Below are positions 8,533-16,996 of a stretch of DNA of 64,000 nt, piece after piece; position 1 is the first letter of the stretch; each line of letters begins with the position of its first letter. Made by a program: the position numbers and the translations under genes. The notes under the pieces are model-generated. The model searched no databases. It was given only the letters and a program-made list of their open reading frames with translations, and was not told the DNA's origin. Origin of the DNA: Crassaminicella indica (GTDB lineage Bacteria; Bacillota; Clostridia; Peptostreptococcales; Thermotaleaceae). The stretch spans positions 2,267,058 to 2,331,057 of the forward strand of contig NZ_CP078093.1 in the NCBI RefSeq assembly GCF_019203185.1, given 5' to 3'.

Positions 8533-10311
8533 ATGCAAAAGAAAATTTTTATAACATATACTATACTTATTTTGATAGGAATTATATTAACGGGGCTACT
8601 GCCCCTTAATTTTGTAAGAACAAGTTATGTTAAAAATATAGAGAATAAATTAACAACTAATGCAAATCTTATTAATCAATTTGTAAAAGAAAAGGCAGAA
8701 GAAATTTCTTTTGAACATATAGATTTTTCTCAATATGCTAATGAATATGCAGAGCAGATTGATGCAAGAGTAACGTTTATTAATAAGATGGGAAAGGTTA
8801 TTGGAGATTCAGAAATTGGTCAGAAAAGGTTATCAGAAATAGAAAGTCATTTATATAGACCAGAAGTGAAAAAAGCATTAAAAGGTGAAGTTGGAAAAAG
8901 TAAACGATGGAGTACGACAACAGAGATGGATTATATCTATATTGCAGTTCCTATCAAAATAGGGGATGAAATTTATGGGGTTACAAGATTGGCTTTTCCA
9001 TTAACTGAGATGAAGAAGCTAAATTATAAGCTTTTTGAGAATACGCTGGTTGCTGCTTTTTGCGGGTTGTTGGTAACGACTGTGTTAGGTTATAGATTCG
9101 TAAATAGCGTGACACGACCAATTAAGGAAATTACAAGGACAGCTAAAAGAATTGCAAACGGTAGTTTTGGAGACAAAGTATATATTAAAAGCAATGATGA
9201 AATCGGAATATTGGCAGATACCTTTAATATTATGTCAGAAAAGTTAAATGAGACTATTTCTGAAATTCAGGATAAAAATACAAAGCTTCAATCAATATTA
9301 GCTAGCATGAACGAGGCTCTTTTTGCTGTTGATAAATCTTATAAAATTATTTTAATTAATCCAGTAGCTATGGAATTGTTTCATGTTGAAGATGAAAATG
9401 TATATGGAAAACATATTTTAGAAGTTGTCAGAAATAATAAGCTACATGATGTATTGATGGATATTATTTATAATAAAAATGTAGGAGAAAGGGAAATTAC
9501 TATTGATTATCCTGAAGTTAAAATACTAAAGATATATACAAACTTTATAAGATTAGATATGGATCCTAATAGAATTATTGGTGTTATGGCACTTATTCAA
9601 GATGTAACAGAAATGAGGAAATTAGAAAATATGCGTACGGAGTTTGTGGCAAATGTATCTCATGAGTTAAAGACTCCTTTAACTTCAATTAGTGGTTTTA
9701 TTGAAACATTAAAAAATGGTGCTATGGATAATGAAAAAGTAAGAAATAGGTTTTTAGATATTATAGATATTGAAACAGAACGATTAACAAGATTGATTGA
9801 TGATTTACTTACTCTTTCAGCTATTGAGAATCATAAACTTGCTAAAAAGAGAGATGAAATTATTATAAAAGAAATTATCCGTGAAATGAATATGATGGTA
9901 CAAGCATTGGCAAAGCAAAAGAGCATTACCTATAGTACAGAGTTAGAGGCTAATTTACCACCTATTTATGGCAATCGGGATTTATTTAAGCAGATGATTT
10001 TGAACCTTGTGGAAAATGCAATTAAATATACGCCAAAGAATGGACAAGTGAAGGTATTATCTTATAAAAGATATGATCACATTTTTATAGTAGTAAAGGA
10101 TACAGGAATAGGGATACCGAAAGAGCATATACCAAGGCTATTTGAACGGTTTTATAGGGTGGATAAGGCTAGATCAAGAAAAGTAGGAGGTACAGGCTTA
10201 GGATTAGCTATTGTGAAGCATATTGTATTCTCCTTTGATGGAGATATTAAGGTAAATAGTAAATTAGGAAAAGGCTCTGAGTTTATTGTAAAAATTCCTA
10301 TAATCGAGTAG
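8533..10311 (+). CDS. phoR: Sensor histidine kinase PhoR-type
   Basis: Membrane sensor kinase partner of the preceding regulator. The 592-residue protein has membrane helix 1 (about 5-25), an extracytoplasmic sensor region to about 165, membrane helix 2 (about 170-190), a HAMP linker, a PAS domain (about 250-360), a HisKA domain with the phosphorylated His at 377 in 'NVSHELKTPL', and an HATPase domain with N495 and the late glycine motif 'GGTGLGLAI'. I prefer ATG 8533, spaced five bases from AGGTGA, to GTG 8524 inside that site. A terminator follows. Confidence 0.92.
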   Translation: MQKKIFITYTILILIGIILTGLLPLNFVRTSYVKNIENKLTTNANLINQFVKEKAEEISFEHIDFSQYANEYAEQIDARVTFINKMGKVIGDSEIGQKRLSEIESHLYRPEVKKALKGEVGKSKRWSTTTEMDYIYIAVPIKIGDEIYGVTRLAFPLTEMKKLNYKLFENTLVAAFCGLLVTTVLGYRFVNSVTRPIKEITRTAKRIANGSFGDKVYIKSNDEIGILADTFNIMSEKLNETISEIQDKNTKLQSILASMNEALFAVDKSYKIILINPVAMELFHVEDENVYGKHILEVVRNNKLHDVLMDIIYNKNVGEREITIDYPEVKILKIYTNFIRLDMDPNRIIGVMALIQDVTEMRKLENMRTEFVANVSHELKTPLTSISGFIETLKNGAMDNEKVRNRFLDIIDIETERLTRLIDDLLTLSAIENHKLAKKRDEIIIKEIIREMNMMVQALAKQKSITYSTELEANLPPIYGNRDLFKQMILNLVENAIKYTPKNGQVKVLSYKRYDHIFIVVKDTGIGIPKEHIPRLFERFYRVDKARSRKVGGTGLGLAIVKHIVFSFDGDIKVNSKLGKGSEFIVKIPIIE

Positions 10312-10342
10312 GAGGATTATCTACCTCCTACTCGATTTTTAA
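10302..10342 (+). terminator. Terminator after phoR
   Basis: A 14-bp stem (10302-10315 with 10324-10337) with an 8-nt loop, running into a T-tract. It begins before the phoR stop codon ends. Its T-tract runs into the first PhoP half-site. Confidence 0.9.
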
Positions 10343-10392
10343 CATCTATTTAACAAGCTCTTTATTTTTATTTAACATAAGAGAATTATACT
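10339..10392 (+). promoter_or_regulatory. PhoP box array and promoter of pstS
   Basis: TTAACA repeats begin at 10339, 10350 and 10372, with a degenerate TTTATT at 10361, so four units sit at an exact 11-bp period. This is the direct-repeat pattern (TTAACA-N5) bound by PhoP in Bacillus. A -10-like TATACT lies at 10387-10392. Confidence 0.82.
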
Positions 10393-10444
10393 ATGTATGT
10401 AAATTAAAGGAATATTCATAAAAAAATGAATGGGGGAAAGTAAA

Positions 10445-11305
10445 ATGAAAAAGCTTTTATCATTAGCTTTAGTATGTATGCTAGTTATTGTTATGTTAGC
10501 AGGTTGTACAAGTAACGGTGAACCAGTACAAGAGAAAACAGGAGAAAACACGTTATCAGGAAAAATCGTTATTGCAGGTTCTACATCTGTACAGCCATTA
10601 TCAGAAGAGTTAGCAGCAGTATTTATGGAAAAATATCCAGAAGTAGCTGTAGAAGTACAAGGTGGGGGTTCAAGTGTTGGTGTAAAATCAGCAGTAGATA
10701 AAATTGCTGATATTGGTGCTGCTTCCAGAGAAATTAAAGAATCAGAAAAGGAATTTGGATTAACAGAGTATGTTATCGCAAAGGATGGAATTGCTGTTGT
10801 AGTCAATCCATTTAATGAAGTAGAAGATCTAACATTAGAACAAATAAAGAAAATATTTACTGGAGAAATCACAAATTGGAAAGAGGTTGGAGGAAAGGAT
10901 CAAGCAATAACAGTTGTAAGTAGAGAAGAAGGTTCAGGTACAAGAGGGGCATTTGTAGAAATTACAAAAGTACAAAAAAAGGATGCAGAAGGCAAAAAAG
11001 TTGACAAGACTACTGTAAATGCATTGGTTCAACCTTCAACAGGTGCTGTAAAACAAACGGTAGCAAACACGCCTGCTGCAATTGGATATATTTCAATGGG
11101 GGCAGTAGATGATACAGTAAAACCTGTAAAAGTAGAAGGTGTAGAAGCAACAGAAGAAAATGCTAAAGCAGGGACTTATAAGATCACAAGACCTTTCTTA
11201 TATTTAACGAAGGGTGATGAATCAGAAATTGTTAAAGCTTATATTGAGTTTGTTTTAAATGAAGGACAAGAAATTGTAAAAGAGGAATTTATCTCAGTAA
11301 AATAA
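10445..11305 (+). CDS. pstS: Phosphate ABC transporter substrate-binding lipoprotein PstS
   Basis: High-affinity phosphate-binding protein anchored outside the membrane. The 286-residue precursor has a type II signal peptide (about 1-20) ending in the lipobox LAGC with Cys 21 as the lipid site. Phosphate-site motifs are visible: 'GSTSVQPLSEELA' near the N-terminus, 'SREEGSGTRGAF' in the middle, and 'AIGYISMGAV'. I start at ATG 10445, after GGGGGAAAG; the earlier ATG 10430 lies before that site. It is separated from pstCAB by its own terminator and a 440-nt gap, so it is likely transcribed at a different level from the permease. Confidence 0.95.
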   Translation: MKKLLSLALVCMLVIVMLAGCTSNGEPVQEKTGENTLSGKIVIAGSTSVQPLSEELAAVFMEKYPEVAVEVQGGGSSVGVKSAVDKIADIGAASREIKESEKEFGLTEYVIAKDGIAVVVNPFNEVEDLTLEQIKKIFTGEITNWKEVGGKDQAITVVSREEGSGTRGAFVEITKVQKKDAEGKKVDKTTVNALVQPSTGAVKQTVANTPAAIGYISMGAVDDTVKPVKVEGVEATEENAKAGTYKITRPFLYLTKGDESEIVKAYIEFVLNEGQEIVKEEFISVK

Positions 11306-11343
11306 TTCAGTAAGCTACGGTGGATTTGATATCCTCCCATTTG

Positions 11344-11383
11344 ATAAACATAAGATGGCTAAAAGTCATCTTATGTTTATTTT
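11344..11383 (+). terminator. Terminator after pstS
   Basis: A 14-bp stem (11344-11357 with 11367-11380) with a 9-nt loop, followed by TTT and AT-rich sequence. Lies 38 nt after the pstS stop codon. Confidence 0.75.
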
Positions 11384-11430
11384 AAATATATTTTTTGTTT
11401 ATAGATAAACAACATCAACATTAAAAAAGA

Positions 11431-11613
11431 AATATATAAAGATAAGTGAATGACTTCGATAACTTTTGTAAAAAAACTTACTGAAATTTCATGAAAAATA
11501 CGTTAATAACCTTCATTGTTTGAACGAAGTGAGTTTTGAAGGTTTAGTATTTTTTCATGGAATGAAGTTTTGTTTTTTCAAAAGTTATCTGGAATGAACT
11601 ATCTTTTATATTT
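11431..11613. repeat. ~183-nt imperfect inverted repeat (unknown element)
   Basis: The 440-nt stretch between pstS and pstC has no gene. Beyond the pstS terminator it holds a nested imperfect inverted repeat: outer arms 11431-11444 and 11600-11613 (12 of 14 pair), GATAACTTTTG (11458-11468) with CAAAAGTTATC (11579-11589), CATGAAAAATAC (11490-11501) with 11547-11559, and AACCTTCA (11508-11515) with TGAAGGTT (11537-11544). The loop contains GAACGAAGTGAG. It could be a miniature palindromic mobile element, a long structured RNA, or an insertion scar. I see no open frame and no second copy in the window. Confidence 0.6.
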
Positions 11614-11645
11614 TATTTTGAAGTTGTTTACCTATAGAAATGAAA

Positions 11646-11681
11646 TTAACATTTAATTAACATAGAATTAATCTTTATATA
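11646..11681 (+). promoter_or_regulatory. PhoP box array and promoter of pstC
   Basis: TTAACA at 11646 and 11657 and TTAATC at 11668, again with an exact 11-bp period, followed by a TATATA -10-like sequence at 11676-11681. Same architecture as before pstS, so pstCAB is a second PhoP target. Confidence 0.78.
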
Positions 11682-11745
11682 AAGAATGGAGTTTAAGATT
11701 AGGTTATGAGGAATAATTATTAAAGCATTTGGGAGGAATTTTGGT

Positions 11746-12630
11746 ATGAAGAAGTATGAAAAAATTATTGAAAGCATTCTCTTGATTTGTGCAGTAGTGG
11801 CAACTTTATCTGTATTTTTAATCACTTTATTTATTTTTAAAGAAGGTTTACCAATACTTAAAGAGTATGGTATAACAAATTTTTTATTTGGAAAAACATG
11901 GAGTCCAACAAATGGTTATTATGGTGCATTTCCTATGATTATAGGGTCAATATCAGTAACTTTAGGGGCTTTGATAATAGGCGTTCCTATGGGGATAACT
12001 TGTGCAGTGTTTTTAGCTGAAATAGCTCCAAAGCATATTGTAAAAGTATTTAAACCTGCGATTGAATTATTAGCAGGAATACCATCTGTCGTATATGGAT
12101 TTTTTGGATTATCTATTCTTGTTCCTTTTATAAGAATACACATATTGCCGATTGTACAAAAATTAAATCCAGATGCTTATACATCCGGATATAGTATTTT
12201 AGCGGGAGCTATTATTCTTGCTGTTATGATTTTACCAACTATTGTAAATGTTTCTGAAAACGCAATAAGATCTGTACCAGTTGAGTATAAGCAAGGTTCT
12301 ATTGCTTTAGGTGCATCTCATTTTGAAACTATTACAAAAGTAATTATCCCTGCAGCAAGATCTGGTATTATAGCTTCTGTTGTTTTAGGAATGGGAAGGG
12401 CTGTTGGAGAAACAATGGCTGTAATTCTTATTACAGGAAATATGCCTAAAGTTCCAGGAAGCTTATTAGATTCTGTTTCTACATTAACAGGAACAATTGC
12501 AATGGAGATGGGATATGCAACTCCTATGCATCAAAAGGCATTGTTTGCTACTGGGATTATATTGTTTATGTTTATTATGCTGTTGAATATTACTGCAACA
12601 GGAACAATGAAAAGACTGGGGGCGAAGTAG
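11746..12630 (+). CDS. pstC: Phosphate ABC transporter permease PstC
   Basis: Inner-membrane permease subunit of the PstSCAB phosphate importer. The 294-residue protein has about six membrane helices, the first at about residues 10-32, and the ABC permease coupling segment 'GSIALGASHFETITKVIIPAARSGI' class near residues 183-207, which contacts PstB. 'AGIPSVVYGFFGL' is typical of PstC/PstA. Translation starts at ATG 11746 after GGGAGGAA. It is first in the pstC-pstA-pstB unit under its own PhoP-type promoter. Confidence 0.95.
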   Translation: MKKYEKIIESILLICAVVATLSVFLITLFIFKEGLPILKEYGITNFLFGKTWSPTNGYYGAFPMIIGSISVTLGALIIGVPMGITCAVFLAEIAPKHIVKVFKPAIELLAGIPSVVYGFFGLSILVPFIRIHILPIVQKLNPDAYTSGYSILAGAIILAVMILPTIVNVSENAIRSVPVEYKQGSIALGASHFETITKVIIPAARSGIIASVVLGMGRAVGETMAVILITGNMPKVPGSLLDSVSTLTGTIAMEMGYATPMHQKALFATGIILFMFIMLLNITATGTMKRLGAK

Positions 12631-12634
12631 AAAA

Positions 12635-13522
12635 ATGGTTGTAAATACAAAGGTTCATATAGGAAAAATAGCAATAAAAAAGAAAAATTTAAACTTAAAA
12701 GAAAAAATAGCTTATTTATGGGTATATTTTGCAGTAACATTGACGACTTTAATCTTGTTATCCATTATTGGATATGTGCTTTTAAATGGTGTAAAGCATA
12801 TAAATATAGACTTTTTTATAAAAGAGCCTAAAAGTATGGGAAGAAGTGGTGGAATTTTTTCTATTATTGCTGGAACTATATATTTAAGTATTGTGTCTAT
12901 TGCTATAGCTACACCAATAGGAGTTTGTGCAGCTATATATTTAACAGAATATGCTAAAGATAATAAGTTTGTAAAGCTTATAAGATTTGGCATTGAAATA
13001 TTAGCAGGAATTCCTTCTATTATATTTGGATTATTCGGATTTGTGTTTTTTGTAATATTTTTAAAGTTAAGATGGTCAATTTTATCAGGGGGATTAACAC
13101 TTGCATTGATGATTTTGCCAACACTTATTCGTGCTACTGAAGAATCTATTAAAACAGTTCCTCAATCATATAGAGAAGGTAGTTTAGCTCTTGGAGCTAC
13201 TAAGTGGGAAACAATTGTAAAGGTTGTATTACCAAGTAGTATATCAGGTATATTAACAGGATTAATATTAGGAATTGGTAGAGCTATAGGAGAAACTGCT
13301 GCAGTTATGCTGACTGCAGGGAGTGCTTTAGGATTACCAAAAACAATTATGGATCCAGCTAGAACCATGTCTGTTCATTTATACCTATTAGCTTCAGAAG
13401 GGATATCAAAGGAAAAAACTTTTGCAACAGCATCAGTACTGATTGTACTCGTTTTATTAATCAATTTTTTAGCAAATATGATTGTAAATAAATATATGAA
13501 AAGCACTAGGACTGCATCTTAG
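12635..13522 (+). CDS. pstA: Phosphate ABC transporter permease PstA
   Basis: Second permease subunit of the phosphate importer. The 295-residue protein carries an unusually long basic N-terminus (about 1-28, rich in Lys) before the first membrane helix, then about six helices, 'AGIPSIIFGLFGF' and the coupling loop 'GSLALGATKWETIVKVVLP'. It starts 4 nt after the pstC stop codon; the ribosome site is poor (GGGGGCG about 12 nt upstream), so coupling to pstC translation is likely. Confidence 0.94.
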   Translation: MVVNTKVHIGKIAIKKKNLNLKEKIAYLWVYFAVTLTTLILLSIIGYVLLNGVKHINIDFFIKEPKSMGRSGGIFSIIAGTIYLSIVSIAIATPIGVCAAIYLTEYAKDNKFVKLIRFGIEILAGIPSIIFGLFGFVFFVIFLKLRWSILSGGLTLALMILPTLIRATEESIKTVPQSYREGSLALGATKWETIVKVVLPSSISGILTGLILGIGRAIGETAAVMLTAGSALGLPKTIMDPARTMSVHLYLLASEGISKEKTFATASVLIVLVLLINFLANMIVNKYMKSTRTAS

Positions 13523-13537
13523 AGAGGAGATAAAGAT

Positions 13538-14299
13538 ATGTTAAACAATACTAAGATTATGGTGAGAAATTTAAATCTTTTTTATGGAGAATTTCAAGCA
13601 TTAAAAGATATCAATATAGATATTAAAGAAAACAAGATTACGGCTCTTATAGGTCCTTCAGGATGTGGCAAATCAACATTTTTAAGAACTTTAAATAGAA
13701 TGAATGATTTAATAGATCATGTAAGGATTAATGGGCAAATTCTTTTAGATGGATTAGATATTTATGATTCTCAATGTGATTTGATTACTTTGAGAAGAAA
13801 TGTAGGAATGGTTTTTCAAAAGCCTAATCCCTTTCCTAAAACAGTATATGAAAACATAGCTTATGGACCTAAAATACATGGTATAAAAGAAAAATCAACT
13901 TTAGATGAAATTGTAGAAAAAAGTTTAAGAGGAGCAGCCCTTTGGGATGAAGTGAAAGATCGATTAGATAAACCAGCCTTAGGATTATCTGGTGGACAGC
14001 AGCAAAGATTATGCATAGCAAGGTGTTTAGCTGTTGAACCAGATGTCATCTTAATGGATGAACCAACTTCAGCACTAGATCCTATATCTACGCTAAAGAT
14101 TGAGAATCTATTAGAGGAGTTGAAAAAAGATTATACAATTGTTATTGTTACACATAATATGCAGCAGGCAGGAAGGGTATCAGATGAAACAGCTTTCTTC
14201 CTTAATGGAGAGATTATCGAGATGAATTTAACAGATAGTATTTTTTCTAAACCAAAAGATAAAAGAACGAAAGATTATATTACAGGAAGATTTGGTTAA
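13538..14299 (+). CDS. pstB: Phosphate ABC transporter ATP-binding protein PstB
   Basis: ATPase of the phosphate importer. The 253-residue protein has Walker [10 protein letters not shown] at 39-47, Q-loop 'VFQKPNPFP' near 92-100, ABC signature LSGGQ at 150-154, Walker B and D-loop 'MDEPTSALD' at 173-181 and the switch His near 206 in 'VTHNM'. The start follows AGAGGAG. No phoU follows, unlike most pst operons; only a five-codon open frame with a ribosome site (14311-14328) occupies that place. Confidence 0.96.
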   Translation: MLNNTKIMVRNLNLFYGEFQALKDINIDIKENKITALIGPSGCGKSTFLRTLNRMNDLIDHVRINGQILLDGLDIYDSQCDLITLRRNVGMVFQKPNPFPKTVYENIAYGPKIHGIKEKSTLDEIVEKSLRGAALWDEVKDRLDKPALGLSGGQQQRLCIARCLAVEPDVILMDEPTSALDPISTLKIENLLEELKKDYTIVIVTHNMQQAGRVSDETAFFLNGEIIEMNLTDSIFSKPKDKRTKDYITGRFG

Positions 14300-14404
14300 A
14301 AGTTGGAGGGATGGTTATGAGAGAATGATGAAAAGAATTGTCTCATAAAACAAACTAAAAAACAAATAATAATATAAACACATAGAAAATTTAGGAGGTT
14401 GTTT

Positions 14405-15340
14405 ATGAACAAATTTGGCGTTCAAATTATTGTATCTATTATTATGGGATTATTAGCAAGAATTTATATGATTCGAATTGATCAAAGACAATATCCTAGC
14501 TATCCACAGGGATTAATTTCTCACCTAACGTTAGGAGTGATTGCAGCATCTCTTGGAGCTGTAGCATTGCCTGCTTTGGTACAAAAGGAGTATAGTGCAG
14601 TGACTTTTTTGGCTTTAGCTGCACAACAGTTTAGAGATGTTCGCAATATGGAAAGACAAAGTCTTGACAACATAGAAGGAACAGAGTTGGTTCCACGAGG
14701 AACAGCTTATATAGAAGATATTGCAAAGGCTTTTGAAGCAAGAAACTATATGGTCATTATTACTTCACTCATGACAAGTATTACAATCTATTTTATAAAG
14801 ATAATAAAATTTCCTATGTATTTACAAATATTTTTTGGGATATTGGTCGGTTCTATTACAGCATTAATATTAAAAAGGTTATTATCAAGGCAATTAATTA
14901 TGGAAATAGCAACGGTAAGGCCTGCACATATTCATTTTAATGGTCCTTTACTTATGGTAAATGATGTTGTGATTATGAATATAGGACTAAAAGGATCAAG
15001 AAAAATTTATGAAGAAACGGGAATTGCTGTGGAAATAATACCCAATGATGCAAATGCGAGAGCGACTCTTGCAAACATTGGTCAAAGACAAGCAATACAG
15101 CATAACGCTACAATTCAATTAGGTATTCGAAAGGATGTGGATGAACCAGATTTTACACCTATTGCTAGAAGAAATCCTCATAATGGAAATATTGTTATGG
15201 CGATTATTCCTATGGAACCGAATATAGATTTATTAGTAGAGGCAGTAAACAAAACACCTGTTCTTGAAACTGCAAAAAGAAAGCCTTTAGAATCAAAGAA
15301 AGGGCCAATAAAAAATAATAAGTTGAAAGGAGAACTTTAA
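14405..15340 (+). CDS. YIEGIA family membrane protein
   Basis: A 311-residue protein with membrane helices at about residues 7-22, 40-60, 118-135 and 140-158 and a soluble C-terminal half. The family is named for a motif that here reads 'AYIEDIAKAFEARNY' at about 101-115, so the second Gly of YIEGIA is Asp. I start at ATG 14405, six bases after AGGAGG, rather than TTG 14399. The family occurs in spore-forming Firmicutes and is paired with the small gene that follows. The function is unknown; a role in spore formation is inferred from distribution and from the nearby spoIVA. Confidence 0.75.
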   Translation: MNKFGVQIIVSIIMGLLARIYMIRIDQRQYPSYPQGLISHLTLGVIAASLGAVALPALVQKEYSAVTFLALAAQQFRDVRNMERQSLDNIEGTELVPRGTAYIEDIAKAFEARNYMVIITSLMTSITIYFIKIIKFPMYLQIFFGILVGSITALILKRLLSRQLIMEIATVRPAHIHFNGPLLMVNDVVIMNIGLKGSRKIYEETGIAVEIIPNDANARATLANIGQRQAIQHNATIQLGIRKDVDEPDFTPIARRNPHNGNIVMAIIPMEPNIDLLVEAVNKTPVLETAKRKPLESKKGPIKNNKLKGEL

Positions 15341-15534
15341 TGGATTTTGGGATTAAAGACAATATTATTGCAATTATAACTACTGATAGAAGTATGGTAT
15401 CTACAACAACAGTACCTGTATTTTATGCAAAGACAGAAGAACAGAAAGAAAAAATTGCCCTTTTAGTATCTAAAATAACAATGGGAATGGTACATGATCT
15501 TGAAAATGGTTCTTATGTTATTGTGAAGCATTAA
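15340..15534 (+). CDS. Small partner protein of YIEGIA (capping complex subunit)
   Basis: A 64-residue soluble protein starting 'MDFGIKDNIIAIITTDR' and containing 'TVPVFYAKTEEQKEKIALLVSKITMGMVHDLENG'-type segments. The ATG overlaps the last base of the upstream stop codon (TAATG), with GAAAGGAGA upstream, so the two are translationally coupled. It matches the annotated 'capping complex subunit for YIEGIA' class by size, position and N-terminal pattern. Biochemical function is not known to me. Confidence 0.7.
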   Translation: MDFGIKDNIIAIITTDRSMVSTTTVPVFYAKTEEQKEKIALLVSKITMGMVHDLENGSYVIVKH

Positions 15535-15603
15535 GGATAATCTTGACGATTTATGAAAGTACATGATATGATTATGAGTCAGGATGCATAAGAATGATTT
15601 TTA

Positions 15604-15630
15604 TGATATAATATTAGTATCAGGTACTAA
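15604..15630 (+). promoter_or_regulatory. Extended -10 promoter with FapR-type operator
   Basis: TGATATAAT (15604-15612) is an extended -10 element. Immediately downstream, over the expected start site, lies TTAGTATCAGGTACTAA (15614-15630), a palindrome with 6-bp arms. It is identical over 17 nt to the sequence before fapR (58597-58613) and fits the known FapR operator pattern. Repression when malonyl-CoA is low is inferred for DUF512-der-gpsA. Confidence 0.75.
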
Positions 15631-15656
15631 AACTAGATTTTAAGTAGGTGTTAATT

Positions 15657-16973
15657 GTGGAAGAACAAGAGCAAAAAAATATTATTTCAAAGATTTATCC
15701 AAAAAGCAAAGCACAGAAATTAGGTATAGAAAAGGGCGATAAACTGCTAAAAATAAATAATGAGCCTATTGAAGATATTATTGAATATATGTTTTTGACA
15801 GCAGATGAGTATTTAGAAATTGAAATTGAAAAAAAAGATGGATGCATCAAAAAATATACAGTATACAAAGATTTTGATGAAGAATTAGGAATTGAGTTTA
15901 AAAATCCAATTATTGATAAAGCAAGAAGCTGTAAGAACAAATGTATATTTTGTTTTATAGATCAATTGCCTAAAAATATGAGAAAAACTTTATACTTTAA
16001 GGATGATGATTCGAGACTTTCTTTTCTTCAAGGAAATTTTATTACACTGACTAATATGTCTGATTATGATCTTGAAAAGATTATAAGATATAGAATTAGT
16101 CCTATAAATATTTCTATACATACTACAGACCCAGAATTACGGGTGAAAATGTTAAATAATAAACATGCAAAAAACATTTATGAAAGGTTGCAAAAGCTTG
16201 CAAATGCAGGGATTAGCATGAATGGACAGATAGTTTTATGTAGAGATATAAATGATAAAGAAAATTTAGATAAAACCATTAAGGATTTATCTAATCTTTA
16301 TCCAAATATACATAGTTTAGCCATTGTCCCTGTAGGGATTACTAAATTTAGAGAAGGATTATATCCTCTGACTATTTTTGATCGGGAATCAGCAACACAA
16401 GTGATAAAACAGGTAGAAGAGTGGCAAAACCACTTATTAAAGAAAATAAATACTCGCTTTGTATATTTATCTGATGAATTTTATGTTCTTGCAAATAAGA
16501 AGCTTCCTGATTATGATGAGTATGAGGGGTTTCCTCAGATAGAAAACGGCGTAGGGCTTATGACAAAATTTGAAGATGAAATGATTAATTATTTAAAAAA
16601 ATTGAGTGCAAGGAATATAGAAAAAAAAGTGAGCATTGCTACTGGAAAATCTGCCAAAGCTTTTATAAGTAGGTTATGCAAGGAAATCGAAAAAAAATTT
16701 CATGGCTTAAAGATTAATGTGTTTGAAATAAAAAATAAATTTTTTGGAGAGACAATTACTGTAGCAGGTTTAATTACAGGAACAGATTTAATTGAACAAT
16801 TAAAAGATGAAGATTTAGGAGAAGCATTAATTATATCATCATGTATGTTAAAGAGAGATGAACCAATTTTTTTAGATGATTTATCAGTAGAAGATTTAGA
16901 AAAAGCATTAAACATAAAAGTAATAGTTTCAAAAGTAGATGGAAAAGATTTTGTTGATAAAATAATACAATAA
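15657..16973 (+). CDS. DUF512 protein with PDZ and radical SAM-type domains
   Basis: A 438-residue protein. The N-terminus (about 10-80) is PDZ-like ('[21 protein letters not shown]'). A CX3CX2C cluster follows at about C92, C96, C99 ('CKNKCIFC'), the pattern of radical SAM 4Fe-4S enzymes, then the DUF512 domain. The family is very often encoded beside der in Clostridia; its reaction is not known to me. I choose GTG 15657, six bases after AGGTG, over GTG 15648. First gene of a probable der-gpsA unit behind a FapR-type operator. Confidence 0.85.
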   Translation: MEEQEQKNIISKIYPKSKAQKLGIEKGDKLLKINNEPIEDIIEYMFLTADEYLEIEIEKKDGCIKKYTVYKDFDEELGIEFKNPIIDKARSCKNKCIFCFIDQLPKNMRKTLYFKDDDSRLSFLQGNFITLTNMSDYDLEKIIRYRISPINISIHTTDPELRVKMLNNKHAKNIYERLQKLANAGISMNGQIVLCRDINDKENLDKTIKDLSNLYPNIHSLAIVPVGITKFREGLYPLTIFDRESATQVIKQVEEWQNHLLKKINTRFVYLSDEFYVLANKKLPDYDEYEGFPQIENGVGLMTKFEDEMINYLKKLSARNIEKKVSIATGKSAKAFISRLCKEIEKKFHGLKINVFEIKNKFFGETITVAGLITGTDLIEQLKDEDLGEALIISSCMLKRDEPIFLDDLSVEDLEKALNIKVIVSKVDGKDFVDKIIQ

Positions 16974-16996
16974 ATATAAATATTGGAGGTGTTTTT

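Noticed and set aside
10372-10872. 166-codon minus-strand frame over pstS and its promoter
   Set aside because: It would cover the PhoP box array and the PstS signal peptide region and has no start context.
14311-14328. Five-codon ORF after pstB as a real gene
   Set aside because: Too short to support; mentioned only as a possible phoU remnant.
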